Below are positions 7,060 to 11,545 of a stretch of 13,582 bases of DNA, piece by piece; the first letter of the stretch is position 1; every line of letters starts with the position of its first letter. The notes under the pieces were generated by a model. It was not told where the DNA came from. It ran no database searches and was given only the letters and a program-made list of their open reading frames with translations. Source of the DNA: Oscillospiraceae bacterium (GTDB lineage Bacteria; Bacillota; Clostridia; Oscillospirales; Ruminococcaceae); NCBI GenBank assembly GCA_029062865.1, contig JAIDPG010000385.1, forward strand, positions 1-13,582, given 5' to 3'. Position numbers and translations under genes: made by a program.

Positions 7060-8466
7060 TTGGAAAACTTTCTAAAAGGCAAAAAGCATATCCACTTTAT
7101 CGGAATTGGCGGCAGCGGAATGTACCCGCTTGCGCAGATACTCCACACAAAGGGATATTACCTCACGGGCTCGGACAACAACGAGACCTCGACGCTGGAG
7201 GCTGTCCGCAAAATGGGAATTCCCGTGACGCTTGGGCAGCGCGCGGAGAACGTCGACGGCGCGGACTGCATCGTCTATTCCGCGGCGATAATGGAGGACA
7301 ACCCAGAGCTTATCGCGGCGCGTGAAGCCGCAAAGCGCGGCGTAAAGCTCGCGGAACGAAGCGAGCTTCTCGGACTTGTCACGGCGCAGTACGAAAAAGC
7401 GTTCTGCGTTTCGGGAACTCACGGGAAAACCACCACTTCCTCAATGCTCACGTGTATTCTCCTCGCCGCGAACGCCGACCCCTCGGCGGTCATCGGCGGG
7501 AAGCTGCGCGCGATAGGCGGCAGCGGACGCGCGGGAAACAGCGAGTATATGGTGTGCGAGGCGTGCGAGTTCAAGGACACGTTTCTGCACCTTTTCCCGA
7601 ACATTTCAGTTATCCTCAACATCGACGAGGATCATATGGACTACTTCAAGACAATGGATAATCTGAAAAGCTCGTTCGCGAGATTCTGTAATTTGACGAC
7701 GGACATTATTATCGCCAACGGCGACGATCCGAGCGTCCGCGAGGCGCTCAATATAAGCGATACCAAGGCGAAAATAAAGACCTACGGCTGGACGGAGTTC
7801 AATCATTTCCACCCTGAAAATATCCGTCGGCTCGGAGATTTTCACTGGAGATTTCAAATTGAGCACGTCGATACGAACGTTGATGAGACCCTGTGCGAGA
7901 TAGATCTTCACGTGCCGGGAAAGCACAACGTCTACAACGCCACGGCGGCGGCAGCGGCGGCGTATACGGCGGGAATTCCCGTCGAGGCGATAAAGCAGGG
8001 GCTTGCGGATTTTACGGGAGCGATGCGCCGCTTTGAAAAGCTCGCGGAGATAAACGGCGTGACATTCGTCGACGACTATGGTCATCACCCCGCCGAGATC
8101 GCTGCGACGCTCAAAACCGCAAAGGCTATGAGCTTCAAGCGCGTGTGGTGCGTTCACCAGCCGTTTACGTATTCCCGCACGGCGATGCTCCTTGACGAAT
8201 TCGCCGAGGCGCTGTCAATCGCGGATAAGGTCGTGCTCACCGAAATAATGGGCAGCCGCGAGAAGAACACGTATAACATCTATTCCAAGGACCTCGCCGA
8301 AAAAATCAACGGCTGCGTGTGGTTTCCGACGTTTGAGGAGGTTGCAAAGCACGTTGTTGAAAACGTCGAGCCCGGCGATCTGGTGATAACCACAAGCTGC
8401 GGCGACGTTTACAAGGTCGCGGATATGATGATAGAAATGTTGAAAGGAAAAAATAACAAAATATGA
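7060..8466 (+). CDS. murC: UDP-N-acetylmuramate--L-alanine ligase
   Basis: Cytoplasmic Mur ligase that adds L-alanine to UDP-MurNAc using ATP, the first stem-peptide step of peptidoglycan synthesis. From the TTG at 7060 the product is 468 residues, normal for MurC. The N-terminal UDP-binding Rossmann domain carries HFIGIGGSGM (12-21). The ATP-binding P-loop of Mur ligases is GTHGKTT at 119-125. Further signatures are ILNIDEDHMDYF, RRFEKLAEINGVTFVDDYGHHPAEI (the YGHHPAEI motif begins the C-terminal domain), and HQPFTYSRT. The TTG start is chosen because of its ribosome binding site and because the protein then begins close to the conserved glycine motif. An upstream in-frame TTG (7018) would add 14 residues encoded by a DNA repeat. 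The gene overlaps the next one by ATGA (4 bases), so the two are translationally coupled. Confidence 0.95.
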   Translation: MENFLKGKKHIHFIGIGGSGMYPLAQILHTKGYYLTGSDNNETSTLEAVRKMGIPVTLGQRAENVDGADCIVYSAAIMEDNPELIAAREAAKRGVKLAERSELLGLVTAQYEKAFCVSGTHGKTTTSSMLTCILLAANADPSAVIGGKLRAIGGSGRAGNSEYMVCEACEFKDTFLHLFPNISVILNIDEDHMDYFKTMDNLKSSFARFCNLTTDIIIANGDDPSVREALNISDTKAKIKTYGWTEFNHFHPENIRRLGDFHWRFQIEHVDTNVDETLCEIDLHVPGKHNVYNATAAAAAAYTAGIPVEAIKQGLADFTGAMRRFEKLAEINGVTFVDDYGHHPAEIAATLKTAKAMSFKRVWCVHQPFTYSRTAMLLDEFAEALSIADKVVLTEIMGSREKNTYNIYSKDLAEKINGCVWFPTFEEVAKHVVENVEPGDLVITTSCGDVYKVADMMIEMLKGKNNKI

Positions 8467-9839
8467 ACGAAAAAATCACCGAATATATTTTCTCGATGAA
8501 GGACGAGATCCTACAAGACCTCGCCGATCTGATAGCTATCCCGAGCGTAAAGGGCGAGCCCCGCGCGGGTGCGCCGTTCGGTGAAGAACCGAAAAACGCG
8601 CTGCTTAAAATGCAGGAGATATGCGAGGACGAGGGGATAAAAACCACTGTTTACGGCAACGCCGTGCTCTGCGCCGATCATTTGATAAACAACGACGCGC
8701 CCGAGCTCGGAATTCTCGCGCACCTCGACGTTGTTCCCGCGCAGGGCGAGAACTGGGCGACAGACCCGTTTAAGCTGACCGAAAAGGACGGCGTTCTTTT
8801 CGGCAGGGGAGTTATCGACGACAAAGGCCCAGCGGTAGCGGCTTTGTGGGCTTTGAAGGCGGTACAAGATTTAAAAATCCCGCTGAGAAACGGCGTTCGG
8901 TTGATTTTCGGCACGGACGAGGAAAACGGCTCCGAAGACCTCCAAATCTACAAGGAGTACTCGAAATTCCCGCCCAAGGTATTCACGCCCGATGCCGCCT
9001 TTCCCGTGATAAACATCGAAAAGGGTATGCTGCGAGTAAAATTCACGGCGAACACGGGCGGGAATTACATAGAGTTCCGCGGCGGGAATATCCCGAACGC
9101 CGTGCCCGACAAGGCGAAAACGATAATGCGCCGTATTTCTGCGAACAAGGTGCGCGACGCCGCAACGTTCTTCCCGGAGGATCTCGGCGTGAGGTTCACC
9201 GTGACGGAGCGCGGCGACAACGTGTTTATCTCCTGCGACGGCAAGGCGGCGCACGCTTCAACTCCCGAAGGCGGCGCAAACGCCGTCACGGCGCTTTTGC
9301 AGCTTATGAACCAAGTGACCGACGAGGCGGGGCTTCGCGGGCTTGAAAGGCTTTTCCCGTTCGGAGAGACGGACGGAAGCTCTCTGGGCTTGAGATGCTC
9401 CGACGAAAGCGGCGCGCTCACGTGCGTTTTAAGCGAGCTTGCGATTATGCCGTCCGGCGAGTGTGAGGGCACGGTGGACATCCGCTTCCCGACGTGCATT
9501 GACCTCGAGACCGTCAAGGCAAAGCTCACCGCGGCGTTTGAAAGCCACAGAATGAAGTTCGAGGCGCTCATCGGCGAAGAGCCGCACGTTGTCTCCGAGG
9601 AGAGTGATTTCGTCAAGACGCTGCTTTCGGTTTACGAGCAGATCGAGGGCGAGCCCGGAAAATGCATCGCGATAGGCGGCGGTACCTACGTTCACAACAT
9701 CAAGGGCGGCGTGGCGTTCGGCGCGGAGCGCGGCGATACGGATTACCATATGCACGGCGACAACGAGTTCATCACAGTAGACGAGCTGCTTAAGGACGCG
9801 GTTCTCTACGCCCACGCGATAATCGAGATCTGCGGCTGA
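8463..9839 (+). CDS. M20-family metallodipeptidase (PepV/Sapep-like)
   Basis: A 458-residue di-zinc peptidase of the M20 PepV/Sapep group. These cytoplasmic enzymes cleave dipeptides and some release the first residue of short peptides. The expected metal and catalytic residues are all visible: H87 and the following D89 in AHLDVVP, D119 in GRGVIDDKGP, E153/E154 in GTDEENGS, D177 in FTPDAAFP, and the C-terminal histidine in DTDYHMHGDNE. A lid domain (about 190-340, with GKAAHASTPEGG) is inserted as in PepV. There is no signal peptide. The start overlaps the murC stop (ATGA). A weak AAAGGA lies 14 bases upstream, so re-initiation after murC probably drives translation. Coupling to murC suggests a role in handling wall-derived or D-Ala-containing peptides, but substrate specificity cannot be read from the sequence. 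Confidence 0.9.
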   Translation: MNEKITEYIFSMKDEILQDLADLIAIPSVKGEPRAGAPFGEEPKNALLKMQEICEDEGIKTTVYGNAVLCADHLINNDAPELGILAHLDVVPAQGENWATDPFKLTEKDGVLFGRGVIDDKGPAVAALWALKAVQDLKIPLRNGVRLIFGTDEENGSEDLQIYKEYSKFPPKVFTPDAAFPVINIEKGMLRVKFTANTGGNYIEFRGGNIPNAVPDKAKTIMRRISANKVRDAATFFPEDLGVRFTVTERGDNVFISCDGKAAHASTPEGGANAVTALLQLMNQVTDEAGLRGLERLFPFGETDGSSLGLRCSDESGALTCVLSELAIMPSGECEGTVDIRFPTCIDLETVKAKLTAAFESHRMKFEALIGEEPHVVSEESDFVKTLLSVYEQIEGEPGKCIAIGGGTYVHNIKGGVAFGAERGDTDYHMHGDNEFITVDELLKDAVLYAHAIIEICG

Positions 9840-9841
9840 TT

Positions 9842-9872
9842 TAAGAAAATCGCAAGATTTCTCCGCGGCAAT
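9842..9872 (+). repeat. 31-base direct repeat, left copy
   Basis: Begins just after the stop of the M20 gene. It matches 9932-9962 at 27 of 31 positions with an offset of exactly 90 bases. The copy contains AAATC-GCAA-GATTT, a 5-bp stem with a GCAA tetraloop. The two copies bracket the 17-bp hairpin at 9882-9920. Confidence 0.7.
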
Positions 9873-9881
9873 ATCCGAAAT

Positions 9882-9920
9882 TTTTGCTGTTCCCCCGCCG
9901 AAAGCGGGGGAACAGCAAAA
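9882..9920. repeat. Long GC-rich hairpin, copy 2 of the family
   Basis: Perfect 17-bp inverted repeat (TTTTGCTGTTCCCCCGC on the left, 9882-9898; its exact complement at 9904-9920) with a CGAAA loop. The T-tract is on the 5' side and the A-tract on the 3' side, on either strand, so it lacks the 3' U-tract of an intrinsic terminator. It could protect the 3' end of the murC-M20 transcript or be a dispersed palindromic element. It shares its CCCCGC/GCGGGG core with 3334-3358 and 10016-10044. Confidence 0.8.
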
Positions 9921-9931
9921 TCCGGGAAAAA

Positions 9932-9962
9932 TAAGAAAAACGCAAGATTTCTCTTTGGCAAT
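9932..9962 (+). repeat. 31-base direct repeat, right copy
   Basis: Second copy of 9842-9872, with 4 mismatches. It ends 4 bases before the -35 element at 9967, so it is also placed to act as an upstream promoter or operator sequence for the lipoprotein gene. Confidence 0.7.
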
Positions 9963-9966
9963 TCTC

Positions 9967-9995
9967 TTGACATTTTGTCGAAAATATGCTATAAT
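9967..9995 (+). promoter_or_regulatory. Consensus sigma-A promoter with extended -10 for the VanY-like gene
   Basis: TTGACA (9967-9972), a 17-base spacer and TATAAT (9990-9995), with TGC directly before the -10, are all perfect matches to the housekeeping consensus including the extended -10. Transcription should start near 10002. The leader of about 70 bases then contains the hairpin and T7 tract at 10016-10054 before the ribosome binding site at 10062-10067. Confidence 0.88.
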
Positions 9996-10015
9996 CAGAA
10001 ATAGCCGATCAGGTG

Positions 10016-10054
10016 CGTTTTCCCCGCCTTCGGCGGGGAAAACGACGTTTTTTT
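10016..10054 (+). terminator. Terminator-like hairpin in the leader (possible attenuator), copy 3 of the family
   Basis: Perfect 13-bp stem CGTTTTCCCCGCC / GGCGGGGAAAACG around a TTC loop (10016-10044), followed by ACG and a run of seven T (10048-10054). This has the form of an intrinsic terminator, yet it lies about 15 bases after the predicted transcription start and just before the ribosome binding site of the lipoprotein gene. Possible roles are terminating read-through from murC-M20, attenuating the gene, or ending a short leader RNA of about 50 bases. No known riboswitch is recognisable in so short a leader. Confidence 0.6.
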
Positions 10055-10073
10055 AACGAAAAGAGGACGTAAA

Positions 10074-11243
10074 ATGAAAAGAAAAGGAATTGCCGTTTTT
10101 TTGACGGCAATGATGATGCCGATAATGTTAGGCGGCTGTTCCGAGCGCGGAGCGGAATCCGTCGGAAACGTGACGGTAAATTCGGCGGTGACGCTTCCGG
10201 ACAATTCAACAGGGACTTCGCCCGCAGCCTCCGCGCCCGCCTCAACAAGCACCCACAGCGGCGCGCCTAGTGTTATCGCGCCGAGCTTTAGCGATACATC
10301 GTCGGACGAGCCCGAAACTTCCGTGCCCGAGGTGCAGACAAGCACACCCACCGAGCCCGTTACGCCGACATATCCGACAAGCAATGCCACAGAGACGATA
10401 ACGGACGATACCGTTATCGAAAGCGGCCGTGTGATGTATGTAGACAGTGGCGAGGTTCTTGAGCTTAACGCGAACGTTGCTGTTCAACCGGGCGGAGCTA
10501 TTGTTGTCAACGAGGGCGGCGAGCTTCTGGTCGCGAAGTATATAGAGCTTGACGGGGATTTGGAGCTCCGCGGCAACGGAAAGCTTACAATGCTGTATGA
10601 TTCGGCAATTGAAGGCGGCGGAGACGTTATCGTAGGCAAAAGTTTCAATCAGATAGACTGCGGCGACGGCACTATAAAAGCCCACATCACGCCGCCCGAG
10701 CGCGAGATAATAAACGGCGCGACATACGTCGGCGGAATCGTCATCGCGAACAAGGCGATCACACTCCCGCCGGAGTTCGGCTCGCACATTGCGTACGACT
10801 CGGCGGAGCCCGTGGTATTGGAGGCGCTGCAAAAAATGAACGCCGAATCGCCCTATTACTACAGCGTAGTGTCGGGCTATCGCGACTACTGGTCGCAGCA
10901 GGCGATCTTCCAGAGATACTGCGACAGAGACGGCTACGAGGAGGCGGTGACTTACTCGGCGAAGCAGGGTCACAGCGAGCACCAGACGGGTTACACAATG
11001 GATCTGGATAGTCTTTACGAGAGCTACGGGCAGACCCCGGAGGGCAAGTGGCTCGCCGCGAACTGCTGGAAATACGGCTTTATAATCCGCTATCCCAAGG
11101 GCAAGGAGAATATAACCGGATATACATACGAGCCGTGGCACGTCCGCTGGATAGGCAGAAGCACAGCGAAGCTGGTGTACGACAGCGGGCTTACTCTTGA
11201 AGAGTTTTTTAATGTCGAAGGCGGCTGGACGATCATAGACTAA
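10074..11243 (+). CDS. Lipoprotein with C-terminal VanY-type D,D-carboxypeptidase (M15) domain
   Basis: A 389-residue predicted lipoprotein. Residues 1-22 form a signal peptide with positive KRK, a hydrophobic core and a lipobox ending in LGG-C22. A Ser/Thr/Pro/Ala-rich linker follows (about 28-110). Then comes a region of short alternating strands rich in G, E and V (about 120-200), which looks like a small beta-helix or stacked beta structure. The C-terminal domain (about 225-389) is M15B VanY-like: VVSGYRDYWSQQ (SGYR at 267-270), GHSEHQTGYTMD with zinc ligands H303 and D310, and YEPWHVRWIG with catalytic E353 and zinc ligand H356. Such enzymes remove the terminal D-Ala of stem peptides outside the membrane. 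The ribosome binding site AGAGGA lies 6 bases upstream. The gene has its own promoter and terminator. No vanHAX/RS genes are nearby, so this is probably wall remodelling rather than glycopeptide resistance. Confidence 0.9.
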   Translation: MKRKGIAVFLTAMMMPIMLGGCSERGAESVGNVTVNSAVTLPDNSTGTSPAASAPASTSTHSGAPSVIAPSFSDTSSDEPETSVPEVQTSTPTEPVTPTYPTSNATETITDDTVIESGRVMYVDSGEVLELNANVAVQPGGAIVVNEGGELLVAKYIELDGDLELRGNGKLTMLYDSAIEGGGDVIVGKSFNQIDCGDGTIKAHITPPEREIINGATYVGGIVIANKAITLPPEFGSHIAYDSAEPVVLEALQKMNAESPYYYSVVSGYRDYWSQQAIFQRYCDRDGYEEAVTYSAKQGHSEHQTGYTMDLDSLYESYGQTPEGKWLAANCWKYGFIIRYPKGKENITGYTYEPWHVRWIGRSTAKLVYDSGLTLEEFFNVEGGWTIID

Positions 11244-11262
11244 CGTCGAATAAGTTGGAAGC

Positions 11263-11313
11263 AAGAGGCAAGATTGCGCGTAAACACACGCGCTTCTTGC
11301 CTCTTTTTGTTTT
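11263..11313 (+). terminator. Intrinsic terminator of the VanY-like gene
   Basis: An 11-bp outer stem AAGAGGCAAGA (11263-11273) / TCTTGCCTCTT (11295-11305) and a 6-bp inner stem GCGCGT/ACGCGC, with a 6-base loop, are followed by TTTTTGTTTT. It begins 20 bases after the stop codon. The outer arms are built from the same heptamers (AAGAGGC, AAGAAGC) as the block upstream of murC. Confidence 0.9.
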
Positions 11314-11334
11314 CGGGGCGGGGAATAAATACCT

Positions 11335-11367
11335 GCTGTTTTAACCGCCTTTGGTGATGAAAACAGC
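11335..11367. repeat. 8-bp inverted repeat in the 11244-11545 spacer
   Basis: GCTGTTTT (11335-11342) and AAAACAGC (11360-11367) around a 17-base loop that can itself form a weak ACC/GGT stem. Just before it, GGGGCGGGGAA (11315-11325) resembles one arm of the GC-rich hairpin family without a partner. The function is unknown. Apart from the terminator, this repeat, the one at 11394 and the promoter at 11447, I see nothing in this 302-base spacer. Confidence 0.4.
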
Positions 11368-11393
11368 GTAAAAACTCTCTTAAGGAATTAGTA

Positions 11394-11418
11394 TACAAAA
11401 ACCATATATCTTTTTGTA
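11394..11418. repeat. 8-bp inverted repeat upstream of a promoter (possible operator)
   Basis: TACAAAAA and TTTTTGTA around CCATATATC, centred about 40 bases upstream of the -35 at 11447, in a strongly AT-rich stretch. It may bind a dimeric regulator or simply be an UP-element-like A/T tract. It is not a convincing terminator for anything. Confidence 0.4.
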
Positions 11419-11446
11419 CATATTTGTAGAAATTCAACAAAAACTA

Positions 11447-11475
11447 TTGACTTATTCAGTGTATTATTTTATAAT
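11447..11475 (+). promoter_or_regulatory. Sigma-A promoter of the right-end gene
   Basis: TTGACT (11447-11452), a 17-base spacer and a perfect TATAAT (11470-11475). Start of transcription is expected near 11482, giving a leader of about 64 bases. The upstream DNA is A/T-tract-rich, as in UP elements. Confidence 0.85.
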
Positions 11476-11545
11476 TAGTATAAGATGTTGTATGCTAGGG
11501 TAACTATGCCCTGCGTTCGACCGAAACCGAAAAGGAGTACTTGCT

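Noticed and set aside
9882..9920. Intrinsic terminator for murC-M20
   Set aside because: The stem is strong, but the T-tract is on the 5' side and A-tract on the 3' side on both strands, so the required 3' U-run is absent.
10013..10072. 19-codon Arg-rich leader peptide (GTG at 10013 to TAA at 10070) spanning the leader hairpin
   Set aside because: Its amino acids are dictated by the palindrome and there is no spaced Shine-Dalgarno sequence before the GTG, so a translated attenuator peptide is not supported.
1..11243. A vancomycin-resistance (van) cluster, because ddl and a VanY-like gene are both present
   Set aside because: The ligase has the D-Ala-D-Ala-type omega-loop with Tyr. No vanH, vanX, vanR, vanS or vanT is present, and the two genes are 9 kb apart among housekeeping genes.
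11240..11440. 66-codon minus-strand frame in the 11244-11545 spacer
   Set aside because: It reads through the strong terminator hairpin, has no ribosome binding site and has a low-complexity product.
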